Shown here in pieces: positions 26,062-35,762 of a stretch of DNA of 64,000 nt. A program made the translations under genes and the position numbers. The stretch's first letter is position 1, and each line of letters starts with the position of its first letter. The notes beneath the pieces are model-generated. The model ran no database searches. It saw only the letters and a list, made by a program, of their open reading frames with translations, and was not told the origin of the DNA. Source of the DNA: Anaerolineaceae bacterium. Lineage in GTDB: Bacteria > Chloroflexota > Anaerolineae > Aggregatilineales > Phototrophicaceae. The stretch is from positions 1-64,000 of the forward strand of contig PABP01000010.1 of assembly GCA_002699585.1 (NCBI GenBank). Reading direction: 5' to 3'.

Positions 26062-27486
26062 TTATAAATTTGCAATGTCCCTGAGCGCATCCTCACGCGC
26101 TTTGACAAAAGCCGCCACTGAGCGCTGGATATCCTCCGGCCTGGTCATCCAGTTACACACACTGATGCGGATCACGGGTTCACCGAACCACCTTGAGCCA
26201 CCACACCAGCATTCCCCACTGGCCTGGATATGCTTCAAAGTCGCCTGGGTCACAGCGGGCTGATCGCAGGCGACAATCACCTGATTGAACACCATCTCAT
26301 TCAGCACACGGAACCCGGCACCTTGCAGTTCCTGACCGAACAGGGTCGCATGTTCACACAGGCGGTCAATCAACCCGGCCACGCCCTCACGCCCCAGGAA
26401 TTTGAGCGTGGCCCACAGAGACACACCCCGTGCCTGCCGCGACATATCCATCGTGTAGAGCATGTTGTCGCGCTCGTCACTATAGTGAATGTAATCGCCG
26501 GATGCTTGCATAGCCGCAGCCAGCGCCGCCCGATCCTTGCACAGCACCAGGCCACAGTCATAAGGCGTGTTGAGCGTCTTGTGGCCATCGACCGACCAGA
26601 AATCGGCCAGGTCGATGCCTGCCGTCAGGTGTTTTTTGCTGGGCGATGCCGCCGCCCACAAGCCAAAAGCCCCATCGATATGCACCCAAGCCCCGGCTTC
26701 GTTGGCCCGCTGGCACAAGGTCACAAAGTCATCGAACGCGCCGCTGTTGACATTACCCGCCTGCAAAATCAGCAGCGTATGCTCATCGAGTTCAGGCAGT
26801 TGGTCCGGGTCCATGCGCCCTTGCTCATCTACGGGCACGATCTCTGCCGTACCATGCCCCATGCCGATCAAGGCCAGCGCCCGTTTGACCGTACCATGAG
26901 CGTGCGCCCCCATCACCACCCGTATCGGCGGCGCACCGAACAAGCCCTGCGTATTAACGTCCCAGCCCTGACGCTTGAGCAGCGCATTGCGACCTGCCAC
27001 CAGCCCACACAGGGTCGCAGTCGATGTCCCGGTGACGACGCCCATCGCCGTGCCAGTAGGTAGCCCCAGCAAATCAACGACCCATTTTTCAGAAATTTGC
27101 TCCAGCTTGGCCGCAATCGGCGAGGTCAGATGCAGCCCCGCGTTCTGGTCCCAGGCATCGGATAGCCAACGCGCCGCCAACCCAATCGGCAGAATGCCAC
27201 CGTTCACAAAGCCGAAATAGCGCCCGCCAACATGGACCGACGTTGCTGGTGCGCCATAGTCGTTCAAACTGCGCAGGATGGCTTGGGCATCACCGACGCC
27301 CTGCGGCACATCCTCGTCAAAGTGATCCAGCGCACTGAGCGCTGCATCATCCGGGAAAACGCGCTGTTCATTGACCTGCTGTAAATAGGCCGTCGAATAG
27401 GCTTTGGCCTGTTCCAGCAAGGCATCATCTGGGAACGTAACGCGTAGCTGCTGCCATAGATCATGAGGTGTCGTCGATGCTGACAT
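26062..27486 (-). CDS. PLP-dependent group II (aromatic-L-amino-acid/glutamate-type) decarboxylase
   Basis: 474 residues. The PLP-binding Lys is K303 in SVDGHKTLNTP, and D271 in HIDGAFG should contact the pyridine nitrogen. TGTSTATLCGL forms the phosphate-binding region. Length and pattern fit group II decarboxylases, which remove CO2 from amino acids. The amino-acid substrate cannot be read here. Start: the ATG after GGGAGA is chosen; 24 codons of open frame upstream look non-coding. The GNAT gene follows 23 bases later on the same strand, so the two may act in one pathway (amine formation then acetylation), by inference. Confidence 0.88.
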   Translation of the reverse strand: MSASTTPHDLWQQLRVTFPDDALLEQAKAYSTAYLQQVNEQRVFPDDAALSALDHFDEDVPQGVGDAQAILRSLNDYGAPATSVHVGGRYFGFVNGGILPIGLAARWLSDAWDQNAGLHLTSPIAAKLEQISEKWVVDLLGLPTGTAMGVVTGTSTATLCGLVAGRNALLKRQGWDVNTQGLFGAPPIRVVMGAHAHGTVKRALALIGMGHGTAEIVPVDEQGRMDPDQLPELDEHTLLILQAGNVNSGAFDDFVTLCQRANEAGAWVHIDGAFGLWAAASPSKKHLTAGIDLADFWSVDGHKTLNTPYDCGLVLCKDRAALAAAMQASGDYIHYSDERDNMLYTMDMSRQARGVSLWATLKFLGREGVAGLIDRLCEHATLFGQELQGAGFRVLNEMVFNQVIVACDQPAVTQATLKHIQASGECWCGGSRWFGEPVIRISVCNWMTRPEDIQRSVAAFVKAREDALRDIANL

Positions 27487-27615
27487 CGGGTTCTCCCTGT
27501 GTGGATGGATCGCAAAAAGCCAATGGTCCCAGCGTAGCCGCTGGCTCATTGTATCCACAAGGGGCCAATATGGCCATTAGCAGTCCATATACAAGCGATA
27601 CCAACTTTGGGGAGT

Positions 27616-27960
27616 TTATTTGTTCAAAAACGAGGTTTCTATAAAGCGGATGCCTGCCCATATTTGGTCAATGCGCTGCGAAGACAACCTACCGATGGTG
27701 TCACCCAGGTCGTTTACAGCAACTGTCTGCACTTTACCGACTTCAATGATACTGCGCTTAGGCAGGCGGCCCTCGCCCTCATCAAGCAGCACATTCCCCG
27801 GCATGTTGAGCTTGCGCATGTTGGTCGTCAGCGCACAGAGCGTAACGGTTACACCTTCGCTGGATGTCTCTACCGCAATCACCACCTGCGGATGGGCAAT
27901 CGCGTTTTCTTCCTGAGGCATTAGCCAGTAAATATCACCTGGGGAGATAGCATTTTCCAT
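27616..27960 (-). CDS. MazF/PemK-like toxin, no antitoxin visible
   Basis: 114 residues. Begins NAISPGDIYWL and continues HPQVVIAV, VTLCALTTNMRKLNMPGNVLL and GRLPKRSIIEVGKVQTV, all in the MazF/PemK order. Members cut mRNA at short sites. The usual small antitoxin gene upstream is missing; instead a Uma2 nuclease gene lies 3 bases upstream. It could be inactive, neutralised from elsewhere, or not a toxin at all. Confidence 0.8.
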   Translation of the reverse strand: MENAISPGDIYWLMPQEENAIAHPQVVIAVETSSEGVTVTLCALTTNMRKLNMPGNVLLDEGEGRLPKRSIIEVGKVQTVAVNDLGDTIGRLSSQRIDQIWAGIRFIETSFLNK

Positions 27961-27963
27961 GAA

Positions 27964-28548
27964 CTAGGCTTCGTCAGCCTCTTCAATGAAGATGTCTTTG
28001 ACTGCCAGCGAAAAACCAGGGAGGATGTCAGGCAGGGTCAGGGTGGCGTCATTTTCCAGCATGTCAACCTTCTGGCCAACCCGATGCACCGCGACGGTCT
28101 TTTCCTGCGGGTAGACGACGACCACAACCACCCCAGCATACAGGTAGTTGGTCACTTTGGTGATGACAAAGCGTTCGTTGTCGGTTGGGGAAACCACTTC
28201 AAAAGCCAAATCCGGCGGCACAGGATTGTAACCCGTACGCGCCAGTTGAGCCTGTTTGTCTTTGCTGACGAAAGCCACATCCGGCGCGTAACGTTCACCT
28301 GCGATCATGTAGCCACCCGCCTCACCTGTCAAATGGCCTTCTATATCGCTAGCCTTCAAAAAGATACCAAGTTCAATCAAAATTCGTGCGGAAATCTGTG
28401 AAGAATACGGATTTGATGGCACTTCCACAATCTCCCCACCGATGTACTCCAACAGCTTATCAGCATTTTCCGGCAGGTCCGCAAAACGCTCAAATTCTTC
28501 GACCGTATAGCCCTTGTGGGTGACGATGCCCGGTTTTTCCAGCACCAT
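27964..28548 (-). CDS. Uma2-family endonuclease-like protein
   Basis: 194 residues. The Uma2 (DUF820) pattern is clear: EEFERFADLPENADKLLEYIGGEIV at the start, then YAPDVAFVSK and PDLAFEVVSPTDN, which supply the D and E of a PD-(D/E)xK-like fold. A run of valines (AGVVVVVVYPQ) replaces the usual AGVPEVWLVDP, so the C-terminal core is unusual. The family is very abundant in Chloroflexota and cyanobacteria and its role is unclear. Coupled to the MazF-like gene. Confidence 0.85.
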   Translation of the reverse strand: MVLEKPGIVTHKGYTVEEFERFADLPENADKLLEYIGGEIVEVPSNPYSSQISARILIELGIFLKASDIEGHLTGEAGGYMIAGERYAPDVAFVSKDKQAQLARTGYNPVPPDLAFEVVSPTDNERFVITKVTNYLYAGVVVVVVYPQEKTVAVHRVGQKVDMLENDATLTLPDILPGFSLAVKDIFIEEADEA

Positions 28549-28580
28549 TGCGCGTATCCTCTTCTAGCTATATGCGGATA

Positions 28581-29894
28581 TTATACACGACTTGAGCGCC
28601 GCCGGAGCCAACCCCACAGCATCGCCAGCGGGACTGAAGCCAGCATCCAGAAGGCCATTTGCGTCGGGAAGATATAGCGCGGAATAGCGATCAGCACGCT
28701 GTGGACCAGCGTCGTATACAGGATGAAGCCCGCCAGCACAGTCATGATTTGCCAGTTGCGCCGTGCCAGAATCATGCCTAGCAGCCCCAAGCCGATGCCC
28801 CCAAAGTGGAACAGGTACATCAGCGATTTCAGCCAGAAGTCATCGCCGGAGAAAACACGCCCCAGTCCTTCCAGCGAACGATCTTCACGCAGCCAATCCA
28901 ACACCAGCGCTCGCAAACTTTCGCCACCCAGCGTCGTCGTTCCCGCCGGGATCAGATACGAGCTTCCCAATTCTTTGATTCGCATGGCAACATAGCCGCC
29001 AATATCGCCCGTAATGGCCTCGACCGCTGCTTCGCCAGGGGTTGTACCTGCTAGCTGAGCGTCGTTTTCATCGGGTGCACCATCGGTCGTGACCGCGCCG
29101 CGCCACAGGGCCGGCGTAAACTGGTTGGTCACGATGACAAAGCGGTCATACAGCAGCAAATTGTGGGCCGTCCAGGTGCCGATCATCAGCCCATAAGCCA
29201 CCAGCAACCCCAGCGCAAAATGCCACCAGCGCCCCCGGCTGATCCACAGCAGGTGCAGGCCAATACCCACCGGGAACAGCAGCGGCACCGCCCGCGTCAG
29301 GGTCGCTAGCCCAAAGACAGCCCCAATCAGCGCAATCATGCGCCAACGGGGACGCTCCGCCTGAGCAACATACTCGACATACAGCCAGATACCCGCATAG
29401 ATGAAGAAAATATAGGTCGATTCCGTGAGCACGTTGGCGGCTTCGCGCACAAATTCGGGATGCACTGCCAGCGCCAACGCCGTGATCAACCCGGCGGCTT
29501 CCGAGTGCAGCTTACGGCCCACTCGATAGCCAAACCAGCAGACCGCCGTACCCATCAAAGTTTGCATCAGCCAGATAGCGACGATGCCCATCTCCGGGCC
29601 GAACAGCCGTTGCAGCCAGCCGATGATATACAGGTACAGGGGCGGCGTCGGCAGCGACCCAGTCAGGAAGGGCAAAATCATCGTTACCTGACCATGAACC
29701 ACCAGTGTGATCTGGCCCAAATCCTTATTGGAGGTCAGCCCCAGCCCTGTCAGCAGGAACCAGATACGGTCGCCGCCGTCACTGAGGTACATATCCAACG
29801 GGTCCATGCCGAGCAGAGTCAGCAGGCGCAGGGCCAGCGCCAACGCCAATATCGGCCAGACCCAGCGAGAATACGTGCGCGCGTTAGTCGGCAT
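28581..29894 (-). CDS. GT-C glycosyltransferase (GT39-like)
   Basis: 437 residues, about ten membrane helices. The first external loop holds DMYLSDGGDRIW, an acidic site typical of GT-C enzymes. The start overlaps the stop of the upstream glycosyltransferase by 11 bases (ATGCCGACTAA), so the two are coupled. An ATG 15 bases upstream is also possible. Probably uses a polyprenyl-phosphate sugar; acceptor unknown. Confidence 0.75.
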   Translation of the reverse strand: MPTNARTYSRWVWPILALALALRLLTLLGMDPLDMYLSDGGDRIWFLLTGLGLTSNKDLGQITLVVHGQVTMILPFLTGSLPTPPLYLYIIGWLQRLFGPEMGIVAIWLMQTLMGTAVCWFGYRVGRKLHSEAAGLITALALAVHPEFVREAANVLTESTYIFFIYAGIWLYVEYVAQAERPRWRMIALIGAVFGLATLTRAVPLLFPVGIGLHLLWISRGRWWHFALGLLVAYGLMIGTWTAHNLLLYDRFVIVTNQFTPALWRGAVTTDGAPDENDAQLAGTTPGEAAVEAITGDIGGYVAMRIKELGSSYLIPAGTTTLGGESLRALVLDWLREDRSLEGLGRVFSGDDFWLKSLMYLFHFGGIGLGLLGMILARRNWQIMTVLAGFILYTTLVHSVLIAIPRYIFPTQMAFWMLASVPLAMLWGWLRRRSSRV

Positions 29895-31452
29895 CAAGTT
29901 GAATCGCATACAGTTCAAGCGGCGTACGACCGGCGCGTGGGACACTCAGCGCCAGTTCAAAATGGGAATCGACCGGGCCGCGCTGCATATAAAACGCATC
30001 CAGGTCCGACCAGGCGGTCGGCAGTAGCACATAGTCGATCTGATACTGCTCAGCAGCCGCCAGCACATCCTCGGTGCTGTGATAAGGCACCACCACGCTG
30101 CGAATGCCATAGTAGCGCAGCATGAACGGGTCCTGCGCCATCAGCCGGATTTCATCGTCGCCCGTCACATCCGGCAGCGTATGAACGGCATCTGCCAGAT
30201 CAGACATAGTGGCATAGTAGGTATCGTTAAAGGCCGCATCCTGACGCACGTTGTCCCAGGCGACCAGCGCACTCCATCCGACGATAATCGCTACGGCACC
30301 CACCTGCCAGCGCGGCTCGCTGATAGCCGTTTCGATAGCATAGGCGGCTAGCGGCAGCAGCATCGGCAGCGGACTGACGAAGGCCGTTCGGAAGCTGCCA
30401 CCCTGGTTTTGATAAGGCAAAATAAACGGATAGACAATCAGCGTCACGAGCAGGAGCAGCAGCACCGGGGCCGCCGCAAAGGCCCGTTCTTTATCACGTT
30501 TTTGCCACAGCAGCCATCCACCACCGACGAACAGCAACGGTAACACAGGTGCGGAAAACGTCAGCATTTGCTTGATGGCCGCTGCCAGCTCAAACAGGCG
30601 CTTTGCGACAATGGTGCCGATGCCCTGCGCCAACCACGTATCAATCGTAATCGGATCGTCATACACATAAAGCTGGTCGTAAGTTGTGAGCAGCATCATG
30701 CGAGTAGTGGCATTGCTACCCACCTGACCGAGCACCTGCACATTGCGGATCAGCCAGGGCGCGACCACGACCGCCGCCACAATCGGCAGCAAAATAGCAT
30801 TGCGCCAGCGAATGTGAACATCGCGCCGCCACAGAGCCAAGCCAAACAACAGCACGATCATTGGCAGCAGCAGAATAGCATCGTTGCGGTTGAGGTAGGC
30901 CAATCCCAGGCAGGCCCCTGCCAGCGCGTATTGCCACCAGCGACCCTTGCGCAAGCCAGCCACCAGGAAAATCATCGTGCCGCCGTACAACCAGATTTGC
31001 GGGAGCGTCGTCAGCGGTCGAAGGGACTGCCACACAATTTCCGGTATAGCGATTGCCAGCGCCGCTGCCAACAATGCCCCCCGAATCGACAAATTCATCT
31101 GACGCGCCGCCGCATAGACTAGCAGCGGCAGCAAGGCCCCCATCAGCAGGAAGGGTCCAAGCGCCGCCCAGTGATTGATGCCGAACACGCTCATGCTCAG
31201 GCCGACAATGCCCCCGGTCAGCGGCATCCAGTGGTCGGTGGGATGTTCGATTTGCGGGTGCAGGGTGTTGTAATGCCACACGTAGTCGATGGTATAGCCC
31301 TCGCCCTGGGCCAGCCGCGCGCCGAGGTTGTAATAATGGAGGGCATCATGCAGGCCGGGATTGTGCAGCATCGGCAGCAGAAATAGCCGCAGGGCCAGCG
31401 CCAGCCCACAGATGAGCAGCAGCATGCCGTGATGTCGTTGCAATTGGGGCAA
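29884..31452 (-). CDS. GT-C glycosyltransferase (GT39/ArnT-like)
   Basis: 522 residues. Around eleven spans to residue ~400, then a soluble C-terminal region. The first loop contains HDALHYYNLGARLAQGEG followed by HPTDHWMPLTGG, the D/H-rich pattern of PMT-type enzymes. First gene of a two-gene unit with the downstream GT-C gene. Confidence 0.75.
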   Translation of the reverse strand: MPQLQRHHGMLLLICGLALALRLFLLPMLHNPGLHDALHYYNLGARLAQGEGYTIDYVWHYNTLHPQIEHPTDHWMPLTGGIVGLSMSVFGINHWAALGPFLLMGALLPLLVYAAARQMNLSIRGALLAAALAIAIPEIVWQSLRPLTTLPQIWLYGGTMIFLVAGLRKGRWWQYALAGACLGLAYLNRNDAILLLPMIVLLFGLALWRRDVHIRWRNAILLPIVAAVVVAPWLIRNVQVLGQVGSNATTRMMLLTTYDQLYVYDDPITIDTWLAQGIGTIVAKRLFELAAAIKQMLTFSAPVLPLLFVGGGWLLWQKRDKERAFAAAPVLLLLLVTLIVYPFILPYQNQGGSFRTAFVSPLPMLLPLAAYAIETAISEPRWQVGAVAIIVGWSALVAWDNVRQDAAFNDTYYATMSDLADAVHTLPDVTGDDEIRLMAQDPFMLRYYGIRSVVVPYHSTEDVLAAAEQYQIDYVLLPTAWSDLDAFYMQRGPVDSHFELALSVPRAGRTPLELYAIQLDAD

Positions 31453-31555
31453 AAGACGCGCTCCGATACGAGAAAACCGTGCGCGCGATTATAAGCCAGG
31501 GAACAGATCGTTAGAAGGGGCGTCGCGTTCCGTCAGATCAGGTGGTCATGATTTT

Positions 31556-31675
31556 CGACGCAAAGGCGCCAAGAGGCAGAGGAGAAAAGAAAGGCGCAAC
31601 ACAGAGACTTAGAGGCACAAAGACCCAGAGAAAAACTCTTTGTGTCCTTCGTGTCTTTGTGGTTTTCTTTCAAGA
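31556..31675. repeat. CGCAAAGGCGC-type repeat with inverted arms
   Basis: A run of phased short words (CGCAAAGGCGC, CACAAAGAC, CTTTGTGTCCTTCGTGTCTTTGTGG). The arms CACAAAGAC (31616-31624) and GTCTTTGTG (31653-31661) pair as a stem. This type of degenerate A/G-rich repeat is common in intergenic DNA of Chloroflexota, cyanobacteria and others, from memory. It lies just downstream of the TIR-FGE gene. Confidence 0.6.
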
Positions 31676-31687
31676 TGCACTACGCAA

Positions 31688-32875
31688 TTATAGAGGCCGC
31701 ATAATTCGGAAACCAAGCTGGTTACCTCGACCATGTGGTGCATATTTGGATCGACAATAAGTATAAGCATGATACTGATTATCAATCCATGAACCACCAC
31801 GAACCGCTCGCTCCGAACGAGAACTAAAATCTATATTAATTACGTTGGCTTCTGTATAAAAGTACTCGTTTAAACACCATTCCCAAACATTTCCCGTCAT
31901 TCCCTGCACACCATAAGGAGAGTTACCTTCTGAATAGAGAGTTACCGGAGAAGTCGTTCCAGTACCCGATTCAAATGTATTGCACTTTTTAGCATCAAAT
32001 CGATTACCCCAAGGATACTCTCTACCGTCTATGCCTCTAGAAGCTTTCTCCCATTCAGGCTCAGTTGGCAAGCGAACAAAATAATTCACTAAATCATAAA
32101 CATCATAGTTGGGGTCGATTTTCTGAGATAACCAACTACAAAATGAGATTGCCTCATACCAGTTCACATTATCACGTGGATTTGTACTGTATTTCATAGT
32201 CTGTTCACCAGGGGTCGACGGATGATACCAAAGTAAATCATTCCACCAACTGGCATCAATATCAAATCCTTCGTCTTCAATAAATTGCTGAAAATTCCTA
32301 TAGGTTATCGGATACTTCGAAATCGCAAACGTCGGCAAAGACAAGGTTTCTTTATCCTTGCCATATAGAAACTCACCCGCCGGAATTTCGCACCATTCAA
32401 ACGGCTCACCAATGATCGTTCGAATGGCTTCCGCACTTTTTTCAAGTTCACTTAGTTCGACATCTGACGCAATTTCTAGTTCACTGCACAATGCTTCAAC
32501 TAGTTTCGAGATTACACCACTGATCGTAAAGTCAATATAGTGCTCCATTGTCAGCGAGATAAGCGCATCTGTCTGGATAGCCATAACCGGAATAATGGGC
32601 TTTTTAGCTGTGTATTTGGCATAGGCGATCTCAGTCAGGACATAGCTCTCTGGCTGGCCCAACTTATGCCGATTGATGTCCGGCGAGTACAGCACAATCA
32701 TGACGTCACAATCATCAATCTGCTGCTGAATTTGCAGTTCCCAGCTACGGCCTGCCCGTAGGGAACGATCAATCCAAACTTCCAGCCCATCGACTTCTGC
32801 AAGGGCATCTGCCAGAGCGAGGGCAATCTCACGGGCATCTTTTTTGGCGTAACTAATGAAGATTTTCTTGGTCAT
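31688..32875 (-). CDS. TIR-FGE (formylglycine-generating-enzyme-like) fusion
   Basis: 395 residues, cytoplasmic. Residues 1-~130 are a TIR domain (KKIFISYAKKDAREIA, EVWIDRSL, DVMIVLYSP) that keeps the Glu expected for NAD-cleaving TIRs (E82 in SYVLTEIAYA). Residues ~158-395 are an FGE-sulfatase/C-type-lectin-like fold: EWCEIPAGEFLYG, PITYRNFQQF, LPTEPEWEKASRG, YPWGN, VQGMTGNVWEWCLN, RAVRGGSW and the ending LGFRIMRPL. This end is where diversity-generating retroelement targets vary. No reverse transcriptase or template repeat is nearby. The gene is AT-rich compared with its neighbours. Probably a signalling or defence sensor. Confidence 0.85.
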   Translation of the reverse strand: MTKKIFISYAKKDAREIALALADALAEVDGLEVWIDRSLRAGRSWELQIQQQIDDCDVMIVLYSPDINRHKLGQPESYVLTEIAYAKYTAKKPIIPVMAIQTDALISLTMEHYIDFTISGVISKLVEALCSELEIASDVELSELEKSAEAIRTIIGEPFEWCEIPAGEFLYGKDKETLSLPTFAISKYPITYRNFQQFIEDEGFDIDASWWNDLLWYHPSTPGEQTMKYSTNPRDNVNWYEAISFCSWLSQKIDPNYDVYDLVNYFVRLPTEPEWEKASRGIDGREYPWGNRFDAKKCNTFESGTGTTSPVTLYSEGNSPYGVQGMTGNVWEWCLNEYFYTEANVINIDFSSRSERAVRGGSWIDNQYHAYTYCRSKYAPHGRGNQLGFRIMRPL

Positions 32876-33045
32876 CGGACTATCTACTTAAAACGTGTGT
32901 CATACGGGTTATTATGTACGCTCCAGTGTGGGCTGGCAACCAACTTTGACAGCCTCTACCGACTAAAAACTAAAAACTGTCTACACAACACATGCCAAAC
33001 ATCACAGAAATTTCACAAGGGCATGGTCACAAGCGGAAAGACGCA

Positions 33046-33054
33046 TGTTACAAT
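33046..33054 (+). promoter_or_regulatory. extended -10 promoter candidate
   Basis: TGTTACAAT, an extended -10, 86 bases before the ATG of the ABC-locus gene at 33141. No good -35. The same TGTTAxAxT form precedes 51282 and 56832. Confidence 0.35.
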
Positions 33055-33140
33055 AGCATCTGATTCGAAAATGACCTTTTAAATGAACCTATTGATTAAC
33101 GAAGCGTCTCGCACACGTAAATCGTTGACAGGACCCGTCC

Positions 33141-35702
33141 ATGCCCTCTGAATCGACGCGCCGCCTGCTAAGGCGGCTGCCGCGTGCCCAGGCCGTACGC
33201 CGAACTTTATTCATTAGCCTGCTGCTGGTTTTACTGGCTGCCATGCCCGCCATCGGCCAGGCCCAGGTCGATGACATCATCACCATGCAAATTGATGCTG
33301 GCTACGGCGGCTACTTTAGGGAAAATTACTGGTTCCCGCTGCGTATCAGCGTCCAGAACGGCGGCGACGATCTGACGGGCAAGCTCATCGTCCGGCCAGA
33401 AACATCCGGTACCGTCGTCAGCAACGCCTACAGTACCCCCATTGATTTACCCAATGGCGCATCGCAATCGGTCTTCTTGTACTTACAGGCGCGTGCCTTC
33501 CCGCCGGAAGTCACCGTCGAGCTGCTTGACGAAGAAGGCAGTCGTGCTGCACGGCTCGTCAGCAACATTCGGGCGATGGAACCGGAAGAAGCCCTGCATA
33601 TCATCGTGGCTGGCCCCAATACAGAAACAATCGTGCTCGGTGGCCTGAACGCAGGCGGCTATACCAACCAGCAAATCCGTTGGGACATCAGCAACATTCC
33701 CGATGACGCCCTCGCCCTGGAAGCGGTCGATACCCTTTTCCTGACCAACATTGACAGCGAATCACTCACCAGCGACCAGCGCGCTGCCCTGACGAACTGG
33801 GTCGCGGGCAGCGGCCATTTGATTGTCACCGGTGGGCCGGAAGCCCTGCCTACGGCTACTGCCATTTCTGATCTTCTGCCGCTGGTTCCCGATAACACCC
33901 TTACCGTTGATGACCTCAACGGCCTTAACGCCCTCGTCACCGAAGAAAGCGCCCTGGATGGCCGCGCCGTCATCGCGTCTGGCGAAGTACGCGATGATGC
34001 CATCATCCTGGCTGCCAATGCCGATGGAACACCGCTGATTGCGCGTTGGCGTTATGGCAGCGGCACCGTCGATTACATCGTCGCCGACCCGACGCTGGTT
34101 CCGCTGCGCAGTTGGGATAGCATGCAAGACCTGTGGTTCAATCTGGTCACCAGCGTCGATAGCTTCCCGGCCTGGACCCATGGCATCCTCAATTATGACG
34201 AAGCAGCCGTTTCCGTAGCCATCATGCCCGGTATCGACCTGCTGCCACCCGTGAGTTCGATGCTGCTGTATCTGGTACTGTATATTTTGCTCATCGGCCC
34301 GGTGAACTATTTCATACTCCGTCGCATCAACCGCCTTGGTTGGGCCTGGGTTACGATCCCGCTGTTGATCGCCATATTCGCAGGCCTCTCCTGGACGGTT
34401 GGCTTCAACCTGCGCGGCAATGATGTCATCGTCAGCCGCCTGCATATCATCGAAAGCTGGCCCAATGCCGAGGATGCCCGTATTCGGGAACTGGTCGGCG
34501 TGCTGTCGCCGCGTCGTCAGGCTTACGACCTCGAAATGGCCAATGAGCGCTTCTTGCGGGTGATGTCCTCTAACCAGGAAAATTTACTCTCGCAAAACCT
34601 CACGCAATCCACTGCGGAAATCGTGCAGGACACGGATTTCAGCGCCGAGGAATTCACCGTCGATGGCGGCATTTTCGCCAATTTCATTGCGGAAGGCACC
34701 ACAGCGCGTCCCGGCATCAGCGGCAGCTTCACCCTGACGTACAATCCTGACAACACGCAAACGCTGCAAGGCGCGATCCGCAACGACAGCGACATCACGC
34801 TGACTGACGCGGTCTTGCTGGCGCGTGGCGTGGCCTATCATCTGGACGAGCCACTCATGCCCGGTGATGTCCTGACCATCAGCCCCGACCTCATCACATT
34901 GGCAGCGGACAGTGAACCGCCACAGCCGTCACCGCTGGAATACGTCCCAGAAAATTTGATGGCCAATACCAGTATCGCCCGCTTGCGCAGCATCTCGCGG
35001 ACCAACAACAACAGCACCAATGATGTGCTCGGTTTGGCCGGGTTGACCTCGCGCGAGATCAGCGCCTATATGAACGAGCTTGCCGGGAGCGAATCGGAAA
35101 TTTTCAATCGGCGGGCAGCACTGCTCAATAGCTTCATGATCGACCAGTTTGGATCGACAGGCCGCGGCCACGATGTTTATGTGGTCGGCTGGTCGGACGA
35201 TTGGGACCGTGACCTGGAACTGGGCGCACCCTGGACCACCGTCGATACGGCGCTCTACATCGTCGAGATGGACGTCACCGTTGACCAGCCATCCTCATCG
35301 CAGCGCGTCCAACTGACGCCCGATGAATTTACCTGGGTTGGCCTGGACCGCGTCGGCGTGGATGCTACCAGCGGCCCCAATGACATGCTGCTCATCCCCA
35401 ACAGCAGCATGACCCTGCGCTACACGCCCATCAGCACGGCCATGTTATCCGAGGTCGATGAAATTGGTCTGCATATTGATCGCCGCGCCAGCCGCGGCAT
35501 TCGCGTCGCCCTGGAATTGTGGAATTGGGAGACGGAAACCTGGGACTTGCAGGAAGATATTCGCACGGAAGACTACGTCATCAGCAACCCGGAACCCTAC
35601 TTAGGGCCATTGAACATGGTGGATATTCGCGTTTCCCTGGGCGATGAACTGGGTTCAGCCCGTATACAGGGGCTGTGGGTGACACAGGCTGGTAATTTTT
35701 AG
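33141..35702 (+). CDS. large exported membrane protein of an ABC locus
   Basis: 853 residues. A basic N-terminus and signal helix (RTLFISLLLVLLAAMPAIGQ) are followed by ~320 residues of extracytoplasmic domain, including a GATase-like segment (VDTLFLTNIDSESLTSDQRAALTNWVAGSGHLIVTGG cut to: LTNWVAGSGHLIVTGG) as in GldG/DUF4350 proteins. Two membrane helices lie at about 373-430, and a long C-terminal extracytoplasmic region closes the protein. The next genes are an ABC ATPase and permease, so it is likely the accessory subunit. The same class of partner is seen in the second ABC locus at 47931. Confidence 0.7.
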   Translation: MPSESTRRLLRRLPRAQAVRRTLFISLLLVLLAAMPAIGQAQVDDIITMQIDAGYGGYFRENYWFPLRISVQNGGDDLTGKLIVRPETSGTVVSNAYSTPIDLPNGASQSVFLYLQARAFPPEVTVELLDEEGSRAARLVSNIRAMEPEEALHIIVAGPNTETIVLGGLNAGGYTNQQIRWDISNIPDDALALEAVDTLFLTNIDSESLTSDQRAALTNWVAGSGHLIVTGGPEALPTATAISDLLPLVPDNTLTVDDLNGLNALVTEESALDGRAVIASGEVRDDAIILAANADGTPLIARWRYGSGTVDYIVADPTLVPLRSWDSMQDLWFNLVTSVDSFPAWTHGILNYDEAAVSVAIMPGIDLLPPVSSMLLYLVLYILLIGPVNYFILRRINRLGWAWVTIPLLIAIFAGLSWTVGFNLRGNDVIVSRLHIIESWPNAEDARIRELVGVLSPRRQAYDLEMANERFLRVMSSNQENLLSQNLTQSTAEIVQDTDFSAEEFTVDGGIFANFIAEGTTARPGISGSFTLTYNPDNTQTLQGAIRNDSDITLTDAVLLARGVAYHLDEPLMPGDVLTISPDLITLAADSEPPQPSPLEYVPENLMANTSIARLRSISRTNNNSTNDVLGLAGLTSREISAYMNELAGSESEIFNRRAALLNSFMIDQFGSTGRGHDVYVVGWSDDWDRDLELGAPWTTVDTALYIVEMDVTVDQPSSSQRVQLTPDEFTWVGLDRVGVDATSGPNDMLLIPNSSMTLRYTPISTAMLSEVDEIGLHIDRRASRGIRVALELWNWETETWDLQEDIRTEDYVISNPEPYLGPLNMVDIRVSLGDELGSARIQGLWVTQAGNF

Positions 35703-35762
35703 AACAACAAGACTATGGTGAACGGGCCAACATCGGCCTGCACAAGCAGGAGCTTATAAAGC

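Noticed and set aside
31542-31687. CRISPR array in the repeated AAAG-rich stretch
   Set aside because: The words are short, degenerate and not regularly spaced, and no spacer-repeat pattern or cas gene is present.
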